Part shown: positions 43,533 to 55,640 of the stretch, in pieces
Layout of the letters: each line of letters opens with the position of its first letter
Position numbering within the stretch: the first letter of the stretch is position 1
Source of the DNA: Petrosia ficiformis
Taxonomy: Eukaryota > Porifera > Demospongiae > Haplosclerida > Petrosiidae
Reading direction: 5' to 3'
Assembly (NCBI GenBank): GCA_947044365.1
Contig: OX345636.1
Span: forward strand, 47,059,037-47,123,036
DNA length: 64,000 nucleotides
Made by a program: the position numbers and the translations under genes
Notes under the pieces: generated by a model
Seen by the model: only the letters and a program-made list of their open reading frames with translations
What the model was told of the DNA's origin: nothing
The model's database searches: none

Positions 43533-46500
43533 TTAAATGGTGGAGTAACTCCTTCGACTTCCTGCAGCCGCTCCGATCCCCACTCCAAGACAACAGCAAA
43601 TTAGGAAAGGAAGAACAGCAATTATAAAAGTACACACAAGACAGGCGACTATTGAAGCAATGATGATACCTACAATAGCTCCAACAGACAGGTTAGCTAG
43701 ATTAAAAGCGACAACATGTAATAATGAATTAATAAAGAATTTAACTCACAATCAGCAAATTCACAAGTATATCTTGTACTACCTGATCCACTTGAATCAT
43801 AAGCTGAAAAAAAAACAAGATATATAAAGAAAAAGTATCCCTATGATTGCTTGGTATCTAGCATTCGGTGTATAAAACTTTCAGGGCAACGCCCACACTC
43901 TGGCTAAGCTTCATAACTTCCGTATTTTTAACAATACAGGCTTCTAACTTGTTTGAATGTATAGAAGAACTTGTTAGAAAGCCATACCAACATTATCTTT
44001 TGTTAGTTCTTGGAAAGTATGAAGGCGAGCGTTTGAATTGAAGTGGATGACTATAAATCAGTAATGGAATACGCACGCAGTCCATTTTACTGAAATATAA
44101 TCCCACACATGCGTGCCGCCCTCGTTGTTAGGGATTATATTTCAGTAATAGACCTCGCGCGTATTCTATAACTATAGCATATAACCCGTGGGAAAGCAAT
44201 CATAGGTTTGGCTCTACGGGCCATAAAAATATAGAGCAAGTGAATATTGCACGATCCTCTAACTGTTGTATTATTTGCAGATTTCATAGATTATAGTGAT
44301 TAAGATGTTCAAGAAAATACCCTTTAACTATATGCTAAATAAAAATCTTGTCAATAACCCTCACAAATTAGGAGAGTCAAAAATCAATTGTGTGATATTA
44401 GTGACATGTACACTCGATGATTATGTATGATTTACAATACAAGAGAACTAACCGCAAGTAACTCCAAGTACATCATTAATAGAACAATCTGCTTCATTTG
44501 ATGGACAATTTTGGCAGCTAGACAAACAGCTTCTATCAATTCCATCACAATTAACATCTTGCAACCAAACTGGCTGATTAGGACTACCATTCCTGAATAT
44601 AAACATGTAAAATACACAATCAGAAATTGATATTGTATATTTAATATGTACTTTACATGTATAACGAGTGCCGTCGGGACGGGACCCTCACCTACACAGC
44701 CAAGTAATACAAAGCACTACAATTATTTTCAAAATATAATAAAGTTTGTGTATGAAACAAACAATACTTTTGTTACATGGAATACACATATATATAAATT
44801 TGAAAAACATTTATGGACATTAATTAAAAAAACTGTTATAACTTTATATCCTAAAAGACAAAATAAGGATATCAATGAAAGAAATGTATAATTTGTATAT
44901 AATTATATCTTACATCTAATTCTCAAACAATGAAGAAGTTCTCAAGTCTACCTCTAAAGTCTCCGTGTGAAAACATATTGAATCACGTGTTTAGTACATG
45001 ACGCATGCACATACCTGTAGGTGGAGCTAGGTAGCTTTCTATCTTGCATCAATGGTGGTGAAGTAGCAACCATTACCTCGATTGTTTTTGGTTTGAAGTG
45101 TTTCTTGGCTAGTGACAGCCATGAACCAGGATCACTTGTGTTTTGTGTCTCGTTATCGCCCTCGTTTCATCTTAAAGTCGTGGAACGGTAAATGTGAGTT
45201 ATAAAAATTGTCATAACTTTAGAACCAAAAGGTTTTAGAAGAATTCCTACGTTATTTTTCTTCCTTGTATAATTTGAAGTCTACCAGTACCCTGTTTGAA
45301 TTGTCAATGTTTTTATTTTTCCAGAAAAAGTGCTAACAGACAGACAGACACAGACAGACAGACAGACACACACACACACAGACAAAACGATTACCGTACC
45401 CTTCCACCTACGCTACGTGGCGAGGGTAATTACATTATTTTGAGATTTTACTTCTTAAAGCATTAGCTACAATGTACCTTGACTCTATAACCATGGTTAA
45501 TATGTCAATTGTCTTATAAGTTTGCACTCTTTGTATTTACTATGGAACGTACAAAAACGGATTGTTAACTTTTTTTTGACTTACTTGTCACCAACTATTT
45601 CCAGAGTATACATACTCAGAATATGTCATTCCATCAGACCCTTCCAGTTTATGCCTGGGTCTGGCTACAAAAGACTGCTGTACAGTCTGTATTGTACGGT
45701 GTATTTTTTTTGTCCTGTCAACTATTACTGCACATATACCTAATCACTCCTCACCCATAGTCATTGCTATAATCGTCAGCAGTATTGTATCCCAACTGAT
45801 TACAAACAGTTGTTGCAGCATCGCTATCAAAATCATTATCATCATAGCATACAAGACCCCAATTTCCATTGCAATACACTTCAACACGACCGATTCCTGC
45901 ATAACTTCCATTTACAAGACGTACCATACCAGAATATGGATTGTTCCAGATCCTTGTTGAATCTGTATAATTATACAAACATTATTATAATTATACATGT
46001 AACAGGTTAAGTTGCATATAATAATATTTGTGGTTATAAACCTTACAAAAAGTGCATATTACATAATTGGTCCACCAAAACTCAAAAACTATTTCACAAA
46101 AATAACTTTTCATGAATATTTTTGTACGTAATGTGACATGTACAAAGTAGTTGTAATGGTAATGCAAATTCTCCTAAGCAAAGACAGGTGACACTCATGC
46201 ACGTAACTCTGATTGGGAACTGGTCATTACTGTATACTTATTCCATGTTGTCATGCAACACTAAGCCATACAGGTGTATACAAATTTTTAGTGAGGCATT
46301 TTGATTTTTAGTTAACTAAATAAACTACAATGTATAACTAAATTACAAGTCTATTGCAAACTAAGATTGAGACATGGCCAACAATGGGCACTTTTAGTTA
46401 GTTACATGTAACTAAAACTAAAACCCTTTCAGTAAGCCTATTATTATTATAATTATTTAAACTGCATGTACAGTGTACATGTACATGTATAACTATGTTT

Positions 46501-49500
46501 GAGAAATTTAAACAAACCACTTCCATATAACTCTACATAAGTGCAGGTCTTTGTATTTTGCTTTATAGTGGTGTAAGTACATGTACTTGCATGTACATGT
46601 ATGTAGGGTTATAGGCAGTGGTTTGTTTTGACGTCCCTTAATCTTTCTTCATTTGTATTGAAAATGTTTTTATTATTCTTGTAATTATAGGGTTGTGTTT
46701 ATTTATTTTTTGTCAGTTTTGGATGTTTCTAGTTGTATAGCAGGTTTATTAGCAGACCTCAGCTGCTTTTATGATACAGGATATTTTAGACCTTGGCAGA
46801 AAGAGGCCTCCCAAGTCCCAACTAAACCAAATATTATGTACAAGGAATATACATGTACATGTGTATAATCATTGGCGAAGACATAGAAAATGTTCCATTG
46901 CATAGTAGCCGGAGATGAAGCTAAAAGCTGCTAATAAGCTTGCTATACAACTAGAAACATGTTTGCATTCGTGTGCTGTGTGTTGATGTTAGTGTGGGTA
47001 TGTTTTGAGTATGTCTATATATGTACATGTGTATCGATGTCAGGTACATGTATCTGTGTGTTGATGTAAGTGTAAGTGTACATGTATGTGATGCATATTA
47101 ATACCTATACATAGTATGTCTGTATATGTACATGTACATGTATATATGTATCGACGTCAGGTATGTTTGTGTGTGTTGATGTACATGTAAGTGTACATGT
47201 ATGTGATGCATATTAATACCTATACATATTTCCTAGAATAATGAAAATAGACATGTACAATGTACATGTACATTTGTACATTGAATCTTCAGTCTGATTT
47301 AGAACTTACAACAATGCACAGTAATATCATCCTCATCATTACATGTTGAACTAGGAGGAGACTGATAATCACATTGCAGAATAATGAGGTAGTCTGACCA
47401 AGAGCAGTACACATCACTAATTACGCCATTAGATGTGTCCATTCCAAAACTTTAATAAAAGAGACAAATACATGTCTGTACATGTTTTGGGATAGAATGT
47501 ATAATTAACTATCAGATAATGATAATGTTTTGTTAGCATGTAATGTGGTATATCCAGTAACCTGTATTACTGTATACATGTGTCATTACCTTTTAACAAA
47601 TCATAAATTGCTTATTAGTTGCATTTGGAAATGTGCCCTACCCCGCTGATAAACTTTCTGTACAATTTACAGACAGATGTACACATGTATACATACACAC
47701 ATGTACTATAGATAGAAATTCATACTCGCTATTTCCTGCAGTAGATGAACCTCCTCCAGTATATCCTAATTGATGACACACTACATCAGCAGCTGTAGAT
47801 CCAAAGGATGGGCCACAAATATTACCCCACTGATTTGAGTAGTAAACCTGAACGATTCCATTTTGACCAAGATAGGTCCTGTTATTAGCGAATAGACGTA
47901 AACCACCTTCACTATCTCCTATTAGTTAATGTATGAGACAGGATCACATGTTATTACTATACAACTGTCCATAATCACTAGAGGTCACATGACAATGGAT
48001 ACTGGTACAATTACATGTACATGTACTACTATAGAATCAGTGTCAGCACAGTAGATACTCCAAAATACATGTACATGTATACATCAGTGTTTTTCACAAG
48101 CTCATATGGCACACCATTGTGGACAGTTCTCAATTTGAACCAAATGGCACAGTTAATTATGAAAGAATAATAAAAATAATTTCAATAAAAATGGAGTATG
48201 ATTAGTCAATAATGGCATTTGTAACTACTATCACTGTAGTCACAATTGTGACATTGAGAGTAAAAGGATTCAGTGTCATGTTGAATAATTATAATGATGT
48301 ATATACTGTAGTACATGTATACAGTTGTACATGTGTATATAATATTAACAATGATAATTCCATTGCAACAGTATAGTGAGTATTCTAACTACATTGTGTG
48401 TACATGTATCAGTACTATCACTACTGTGTTGTGACTATTATGATATGTCAGCATGCGAACAAGGACCTAAAATTAAACAAACCACTTCCATATAACCCTA
48501 CATAAGTACTTACACCGCTATAAAGCAAAATACAAAGACCTGTACTTATGTAGGTTTATATGGAAGTGGTTTGTTTAATTTTAGGTCCTACGTTAACCTC
48601 CCGACCTTGTTCGCATGCTTTTTGGGTTTTGACGTCCCTACATCTTTCTTCATTTTCATTGAAAATATTTTTATTATTCTTGTTTCCATTGTTTTTTTTT
48701 TGAGCAGTAGACGATTTGTGATTGCTATGAGGCTTGATCATCATTGAAGGTCAGACTTTTGTATAATTATATCCATTATTTATGAATTGATTATCATTCT
48801 TTTTTCACTTACAGATGACGATGCCTATTTTATATTTCACTTGCAGCTTTGCCACAAGAAGTAGTGCTAGTCTCTGTGTCAACTATTCGGCATTCCAATG
48901 CTTATCATAGTATATAATATTATATTTTCAGTGTACCATTGTTTTAATATTATGCTCATTATTTTAAGAATGAATTTGCTCACAAACTTTATTACTACAC
49001 GTATGATTCCAACGTAGCAGGCAGTTGCAGTAAACAGCTTTCATGTTCTGAGGACAAAAATGCGCATGAGCAATTAATTCCACGTGGCTAATTATTAATG
49101 AATACACTTATAAAAATGGCGTCCAATTTGAGATCAAATCTTCGCTGTTGTTGAGACTGTCTTCTTTCATCACATCTGAACATATCATCTCAATACTCGT
49201 TGACCAGAATTTTACAAAGAATGCGATTGGAATGGTGATAGAATCATTGTGAATCTGTGTTAGTTCAACAAACAAAAAAATGATTTGTCTGGAAAATAAT
49301 AATAATAATACTGTAAATCCCATAATGTTAACGATCATTACATTTAACGTTTTATGAATGTGTAAGGGTTTAACGAACATTTATGTTAACGATTTTCATT
49401 TTTCAAGGATTTTCATTTTCAAAAATTTCAGAAATGCCAAAAGGTTTTTTATAGTTTCTTTCTTGTCAGATAGTGTGGAGATAGCTGACATCACCCAGTT

Positions 49501-52500
49501 AGCATGCAAGGGCTTTATCACCGAAGCTCTAAGATCCACCTTGATATTGCTCACAGACTTTCCTTCATCCATAGCTACTCTCACTTCATCTGCGTACCAT
49601 CTTGAAAACGAAGCTTTCATCATTTGTTTAAAGTCTCCATTGACTCCAACATCCAGGGGCTGCAGCTCTCCTGTGCAACTAGCAGGAACATACACTTGAT
49701 AGACTGGAGGACCTGGCTGGTGTCAACCAACGACGGATAGACATCTTTACTTAGCTTAGACATTTTTATCTGCGCATGCACAAACTTTACTTAAATTATA
49801 GTGACCATTAATTTTAACGAAAATCAACTTCTCGTTAATTTTGTTAACATTAATGGACCGTTAACATTATGGGATTTACAGTATTAATATGATGAAGATT
49901 TTGCCAGTTTTGCTACATGCCGGTTCTCTACCTTAAAGATGATCTCCAAGACGTTGTTAGTCATAAAAACACTGCATATCAAAAGGTATGTATTTAATAA
50001 GACTTGTCTCTATTATTTTAGCAGAGATTTCAGCTCATCACTTGCAAATGAAATGTATGGGTGGCCATTTTTTTTCCATGCCATCACTACATAGAGAGTA
50101 CTACCATACTCTCTGATTATATTGTCACTACATGTACAGCATTAACTAATTCTTATGAATTGGCTCAAGATGTATTCTCAACACACTAACCATTGTTGAG
50201 CCAATTTTGCCCATGCTTCAAACACGGTGATGTATATGTAGTTTATAAAAACAGTAATTTAAATAATAGAATTAACAGAGAGTATCAAAATTCAGTATAC
50301 ACACATGTACATGTACCTCTATATAAATGGTATCAATACAGAGATGAGAGGGTGCAGAGTTATATTATAACATTGAATTGCAAGTCCATAAACACTTTCC
50401 AAAAAGATGGAGTGATTTCTCAGAACCGCAATTAATATAAATCCCAATAAAGTGGAGGTAAATGATAGCTGTGGTCTTCATTATAGATTATAATTATGAA
50501 GTCATGCCCAATTTCAACGTTGTGCATTTACTTATTGTCATCTTACATTACCAATACATGTAGTGTTTATACAGAGATACTGTATATAGAGTTAGACTCT
50601 CCATTGTATTATTTACTTTTGAAAGTAGGCCTGGCTATTCAGAGTCAAAGATCGTTAATGATTGTGGTTATCAAATCATTAATGATTGTGGTTATCAAAT
50701 ATGTTTACCATGGAAAAAATGAATCCCTCAATTCAAATCATGCACTATGCTAGTATTGTACTAGAAGTCACCTGACTGGTAGTTCGATTGTACTAATGTG
50801 CTAGTCTACTAGTCACATGCTACCAAGTAACAACAGCTGAAAAGGAATTTTCTCGTGCTAATGTAAGCCCAGCACTAAAATATCTCACTTCCGAGGTGAC
50901 AGTAGCTCAAGATAATCACTGGTATCAGTTTTACCTTGTAAAAGGTCCTCGTCATGATTGTTTCATGATGATAATTGGGTTTTGGAAAGCCAATTACATT
51001 ACATGTAGATAAATAAATTATTGTACAGATACAATGTACCAGGAAATATCACTCATGACAATACATGTACTTTATATCAAACTCGTGATATTTCCTGGTA
51101 TCTGTACATATATAATTATCATTATTATTAGTTATGCAATTATGATAGGCAATTACAATGTAGTGCATATGATTATCTATTCCTAATGTAAGGTGGTATA
51201 GTAACTTCAACACTGAGAAGTATAAACAGGACACAAACTGTAACTAAAAACTAAATCAGTTGTTTCTAAACTAGTTGATAGTCAACAGTGTGTAGGAAAG
51301 CTGTCATCAAAATATTTAGTCTGCAATATTCAAAATAATGTGGCAGTGTCATGTAACATAGTTAATTGCCATATGGCAATATAATTAATAATAGGCCAAT
51401 CCTACAATAGTTGTGACAGTCCGCTTCTATAAAACAAATGAAAATCAGGGTTAATGGGTAGAGGCAAGATGGTGGGTCACATGACAGGGTCACTAAACAG
51501 ATATTAAACCCCTAGCCATTTTACATTCCATTGCAAGCATGTTCCTAATTGAAATTATAAATGTACATGTACTTCCATTAGGAACATACTAATGTTTGTG
51601 CCAGGATGCATATATGTAGGTATACATGTATAATATCAATTTAGCTCACTAAAAGGGGTTTATTTATACATGTAGTTATAGTTAACTAAAACAACAAAAG
51701 TTGTATTTACATAAGCACATGTACATGTACAATATGAGGAAAGAAATAAGTAATAGTTATAACACACTTTACTGTGACTATGTGTTTTAATATAGCACGA
51801 GGGCAGGTTAATAAAGGTTGAGTTTACATAATGCACGAGCCGAAGGTGAATGCGTTATGTAAATGAGCCCTGTCAAGTGTTATAAGTGATATATTGACAA
51901 TCTGGTAAACTACCACTGTTGTTGGAGCAGCTTTGTTAGTAGAGGTGAGCAAAGTGTGCAATAACTAACTTATTGTGCGCAAAAGTGTGCAATAAATGAT
52001 TTAATGTCCCATCACGTCACGCATTATCTGATTGGCCACAGGTCACATGATCAGCAATAACTAGTGATAAGTATTGACTACTGAGCCATACTACTAGTAC
52101 AACAAAAATCTAATTTTAGTTATTATTATTGTGCTATATACATGTATATACACGGTTTTAATTAAAAGTTATTGTTCATAAAATTAATAATATAAATATG
52201 TTTATTAGTAGTTAACTATAATTAAAACTAAAACACATTTTAGTAAGGCATTGTGACTTTTAAACTATAATTAAATTACAGTACTATTTGTAATAACTAC
52301 GATGTTTAAAATATGGCCAATAATGGGCACTTTTAGTAAAACCCTTTAAGTAAGCTTAATATTACCTTAGTTAATTAAACTATAACTAAACTAAAAGTTG
52401 AAGAAACTAGATATACTATACAAAGTGGCCATTATTGTCAAACTGATGTTTATCTCCTTACAAATTATAATCATTTACAACACTAATATACAATACCTAA

Positions 52501-54492
52501 CTTTATTAAGTTAGCAAGTTGTACTATAGTACTACTGTAGTTTGTACTGTAATGTGTGAATTCCCTTTACCAAAGGTGTGTAAACAGCCAGTCATGCAGG
52601 ACATTGTCCAATAAAATTACTGAATGTCTGGTAAATTAAAAATAAACTGTAAATGACAAGAGTAGTGAAAATAGGCCAAAATGTCCCACAGTTGCCCTTT
52701 ACATTTGTGTGTGATAGCTATAGTACTTACATGTATGTGTAATACGTATACTGTGTATATTACATTGTTTGCAGTACAGTGTATTTCACTCCTAACATGG
52801 GTTCAAGCACTAGAAAGGTTGTCAATGATGTAGTGGCAAGTGCTTATCAAGTACTTTTTAACCACTTTCAAGCACTTTGGTTGTATAACTATCAAAGCTC
52901 ACCATACCGATGCCGACTCAATAGATACAATATATAAGCAGCTAATGGTAATAATTGTTTAAATTGTTTATTGTGTTTAATATAACTGTTAAGAGTCATA
53001 TGCTTGTACTTGTACTTGAACAAATCTTAAAGTGCTTTTATCTGTACTTAAGCACATTCTGAAGTACATGTACATGTACTTTAACCCATGTCTGTTTCAT
53101 TCACACAGTATACTGCAGTCAATGGAATTATAGTTTTATTATATGTATGTAAACTTAATAATGTCAGATACTGTACAAGAAAGTCAGCAATGGTTAATGA
53201 TGACATCATAAGAACACTTTTTCTCCACATGATATAATTTATATTGTGCATGTACACACAAATCTATATGAATGTTTTGTCAACTTAAGATACAATTATT
53301 GTCAATACTGTATCATCGTTATCATATCCACTAATAAAAACAGTGAATGCTTATCATGCAAGTCAAGCTCCATTGCCTTAATACGGTCAAAACATCCATA
53401 TGCCATATGAAATACATGCACATGTACTTGGTTGACAATTATATACTGTGACCATCAATCTACATAGTGGAAATTAATTAAATGTGGCCTGAGTTATGAA
53501 CACAATCACATGATAACAGTTGCAGACAAACAGTGATTAGTTAACTAAACAGTGATCTCATGACTAAATAGTGACAAATAGACTATAGCTACTAAATATT
53601 GATCACATGACAATAGCTACCAAACAGTGATCACATGACAAAGCTACCAAATAGTGATCACATGACAAAAGTATTCCAAATATTGATCCCATGACAATAG
53701 CTACCAAATGTGATCACATGACAATACATTGTAACTGCTTAGCTATCATTATATAATCCTCTATCCATAGTGTGAAGACTACTTAGAGATTGGAGAACTT
53801 TGGTGAATCAACCTCAATATTTGTTCAATTAGAAATTGACCCTACTGACTGATTATATGAAAATTTTACCACACAAAAATATTAAGATATTGGCCTGATT
53901 TGCTAAGGGTTCTTCATTATCATACCAGCATAGTTCTCTAATCTCTAACTATACTTCACACTAATAACTGTTTGTAAGCAGTTGTTGTCATGTACATGTA
54001 ATATATATAATAATAATTATGTATATATATATATATATATATAATATATAATACGACTTTTAAAATATCTTATAATTATCCTATAACAATGATGATATAA
54101 AAATGGCAACTATTCGTTTTCACTATAAATTATGCATTACATAAATACAATGTACAATACTACATATTTATTTTATACTGAAAATCTTCCCAAAAAAGGG
54201 CAGAGATATGACAAAGTTCACAAGTATTTGAGGGAAACTTTCACAACTTTCAAATGAAATGAATCTCTCCCATCATTCAGGTTACTGTATAATCATGTAT
54301 ATATAGGAACATAATTCAGTATCTATAATATATAAATATCAGTAGAGAGACAGTTAATTATAAAACGCTTCAACAGCAAGCAGCTAGTGTGCAAAATGTA
54401 ATTTGTTATTCTAGGAAATTACTCTTTATTACCAGCTAACCTTGAACACAACCAGCTAGTAGAGCAATAACCATCAAAGTATGAATTCCCAT
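43533..54492 (-). CDS. SRCR receptor gene D (complete, 7 exons, 316 aa)
   Basis: Exons from the start: 54492-54441 (signal peptide MGIHTLMVIALLAGCVQ), 47918-47726 and 47449-47310 (SRCR a), 45962-45755 and 44592-44453 (SRCR b), 43803-43750 (linker), 43696-43533 (TM and tail, TAA). The lengths total 951 nt, all in phase. SRCR b starts DSTRIWNNPYSGMVRL and has RSCLSSCQNCPS. The linker reads YDSSGSGSTRYTCEFAD; an alternative donor at 43783 would shorten it to 21 nt and lose the Cys. The last exon gives a TM run (GIIIASIVACLVCTFIIAVL), then CCCLGVGIGAAAGSRRS and seven further residues at most. Close kinship to gene C is clear in exon plan and tail. Intron 1 is 6.5 kb and hosts an M1 MITE, a pogo-like remnant and an unknown exon copy. 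Confidence 0.85.
43838..44206. repeat. Foldback element in gene D intron
   Basis: The ends CCTATGATTGCTT and AAGCAATCATAGG are inverted. Inside, ACTGAAATATAATCCC and GGGATTATATTTCAGT form a second hairpin (44090-44148) flanked by GGAATACGCACGC / GCGCGTATTCT. No ORF. Confidence 0.6.
45190..45440 (+). repeat. Dispersed repeat R2, copy 2, with (ACAG)n/(CA)n core
   Basis: It matches 15190-15430. A microsatellite of ACAGACAG and CACACA units occupies 45341-45385, and the copy ends CCTACGCTACGTGGCGAGGG. Confidence 0.55.
46505..46683. repeat. Foldback MITE (family M1), internally shortened copy
   Basis: It has the AAACAAACCACTTCCATATA loop and the right end TGACGTCCCTTAATC...TTTTTATTATTCTTGT. The left outer arm is missing. 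TACATGTA repeats have expanded in the loop. Confidence 0.65.
47007..47230. repeat. Two-unit tandem duplication (about 110 bp) rich in TACATGTA
   Basis: Both units contain TATGTATCGAYGTCAGGTA, GTGTACATGTATGTGATGCA and TATTAATACCTATACATA. They lie in a gene D intron. Confidence 0.75.
48452..48683. repeat. Foldback MITE (family M1), copy in gene D intron 1
   Basis: GCATGCGAACAAGG...CCTAAAATTAAACAAACC and its mirror GGTTTGTTTAATTTTAGG...CCTTGTTCGCATGC form long arms. The right end is ATTTTTATTATTCTTGT. The left outer arm is truncated. Confidence 0.75.
49000..49300 (-). pseudogene. Duplicated 3'-terminal exon of unknown family, copy 2 (open)
   Basis: On the minus strand, after TTATTTTCCAG, the frame encodes RQIIFLFVELTQIHND, then an ITIPIAFFVKFWSTSIEMI block, and ends LISNWTPFL with a stop at 49108. 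The plus-strand copy at 9333-9590 shares the sequence and the following non-coding part. A pogo-like deletion element has inserted in the AAT run just upstream. No upstream exon was found, so it is unlikely to be functional here. Confidence 0.5.
49311..49881 (-). mobile_element. pogo/Tigger-like deletion derivative with TA duplication
   Basis: Inverted ends CTGTAAATCCCATAATGTTA and TAACATTATGGGATTTACAG are flanked by TA (49309-49310, 49882-49883). The 571-bp body contains a minus-strand piece of transposase and a second inner TTAACG-type repeat on both sides. Confidence 0.85.
49396..49695 (-). pseudogene. Tigger/pogo transposase, C-terminal DDE fragment
   Basis: The frame reads VPASCTGELQPLDVGVNGDF, FSRWYADEV and IKVDLRASVIKPLHANWVM. 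These are the hallmarks of the end of the DDE_1 (CENP-B/Tigger/jerky) catalytic domain, including the last acidic residue region in QPLDV. The N-terminal helix-turn-helix and the first two catalytic residues are absent. It depends on another copy for any movement. Confidence 0.85.
49895..50130 (+). repeat. Dispersed repeat R1, copy 3
   Basis: It starts GAAGATTTTGCCAGTTTTGC and ends CACTACATAGAGAGTACT, colinear with 6095-6350. Confidence 0.6.
50131..51020. other. Intronic spacer of gene D
   Basis: No exon was recognised. A short direct repeat ATCGTTAATGATTGTGGTTA / ATCATTAATGATTGTGGTTA lies at 50650-50700. Confidence 0.45.
51024..51110. repeat. Hairpin element in gene D intron 1
   Basis: GTACAGATAC and TACCAGGAAATATCAC on the left are mirrored by GTGATATTTCCTGGTATCTG, then TAC, on the right, around a loop with TACATGTA. 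Confidence 0.8.
51760..52080 (+). repeat. Dispersed repeat R3, copy 1
   Basis: About 320 bp colinear with 57805-58140. It shares GTGTTTTAATRTAGCACGAGG, CATAATGCACGAGCCGAAGG, AGAGGTGAGCAAAGTGTGCA and GATTGGCCACAGG. There is no ORF. The copy at 57805 is cut at its right end by the tyrosine-recombinase retroelement. Confidence 0.75.
52081..53529. other. Intronic spacer of gene D
   Basis: AT-rich, with no recognised exon. TACATGTAC words recur. Confidence 0.45.
53530..53735. repeat. Imperfect tandem repeat with ATGTGATCAC-type palindromes
   Basis: Units of about 28-35 bp with CCAAATAGTGATCACATGAC and AATAGCTA are repeated about six times. TGATCA is a palindrome within each unit. Confidence 0.75.
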
Positions 54493-55460
54493 CTCCAGTT
54501 CACCCTATCTCCGAATATCTCGCCCTATCATCCAGTAAGCAGATAATAATAGGTGTGACAGTGTGTCAACTGTCAAAGCACCCCAGAGGGCTAACGCCCT
54601 GAGCTGCAGTCCGAGATCCGGACCAGACTAATAGTTATAACGGCGCACCATTTTCGAGAGTCTCGCGCAGCCAGCCCCTCCCACCTTGACGAAGAGGCCG
54701 AGGGAAAGGTCTGCGAATCTCATGAGGCAGTCGTTAGTGCCTAAAACTTCCTACTATTAGCCAAACCTATGACTGGACTGAGGGTCAAATCTCCAGCCAA
54801 CCCATATAGAGTATAAAGAGTCCATTTTATGCTCATGTGATTTGTCCAATTCACTTTCAAGGAAAAACCCATGATAATAACTCTTGTTTTTTTTATTAAT
54901 ATTGACATGTTAAAATTAGTGTTGTGCCTATACTAGGTTTTGCCTGTAATTCAGATACAGATATTATAGGCAACTAAAACTGTCATGCCTGCACCTATAC
55001 CTACATATACCTGTGTTCACTCCTTTTTCTAGAATATTGTATATGTTCATGTGTGTCACTAATTTTTAGCACTGCTTTATTATAGCCATTTCTGTTGGAA
55101 AATGAAACTCACAAACTACTTGAAAAAAGAAATAGGTTAAAAAAATTGATTTTAACTGTTGTATTAATCTTTTCCTACAGTAAAATACACTGTAAAAATT
55201 AATGGTTTCAATATTAATAATATGCTCACAGGACTAGATAATTATATATCTATATTGACTAGTATATAAAGCACATTACACAATAAAGAATCTCACAGTA
55301 ATTTATATACAACGGATATATATTATTTGTTATTATAAGTATAAATAATTATGTACATAGTAAGAAAGTAAGCAACATTTGTTGATTCACAGGTGATAGA
55401 ATGGGTATGATAAACTGTGATCAACAGGTTATACTAATATGATACTTTGTTTTGTGAATA
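54493..55460. other. Upstream region of gene D and spacer
   Basis: A GC-richer patch at 54585-54740 (CCGAGATCCGGACC, GAGAGTCTCGCGCAGCCAGC) lies 90-250 bp upstream of the gene D start and may be its promoter region or an unrelated short element. The rest is AT-rich with no gene seen. Confidence 0.4.
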
Positions 55461-55464
55461 TACT

Positions 55465-55640
55465 TTATTGGGCTCGCCGCGCCTACGCGTCTTTAGCACT
55501 TTGGTTGTCATTCTGTCATTCATTCATTCTGTCTGTCTGTCTGTCCCCACTTTTTTTAATGTAAGCGTCGATTTAAAGACTTGATAGAGTAGAGAAAGAA
55601 GTTCTCAAAATCGTATTGAAAAGAAATTTGCCACAGACAC
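55465..55640 (-). repeat. Dispersed repeat R2, copy 3 (inverted)
   Basis: GGCTCGCCGCGCCTACGCGTC, then (GTCT)n, mirrors the right end and (ACAG)n core of 45190-45440. Confidence 0.45.

Noticed and set aside
54585..54740. GC-rich patch as an RNA gene or SINE head
   Set aside because: No A/B box pair or cloverleaf could be drawn, and no second copy was seen in the window.
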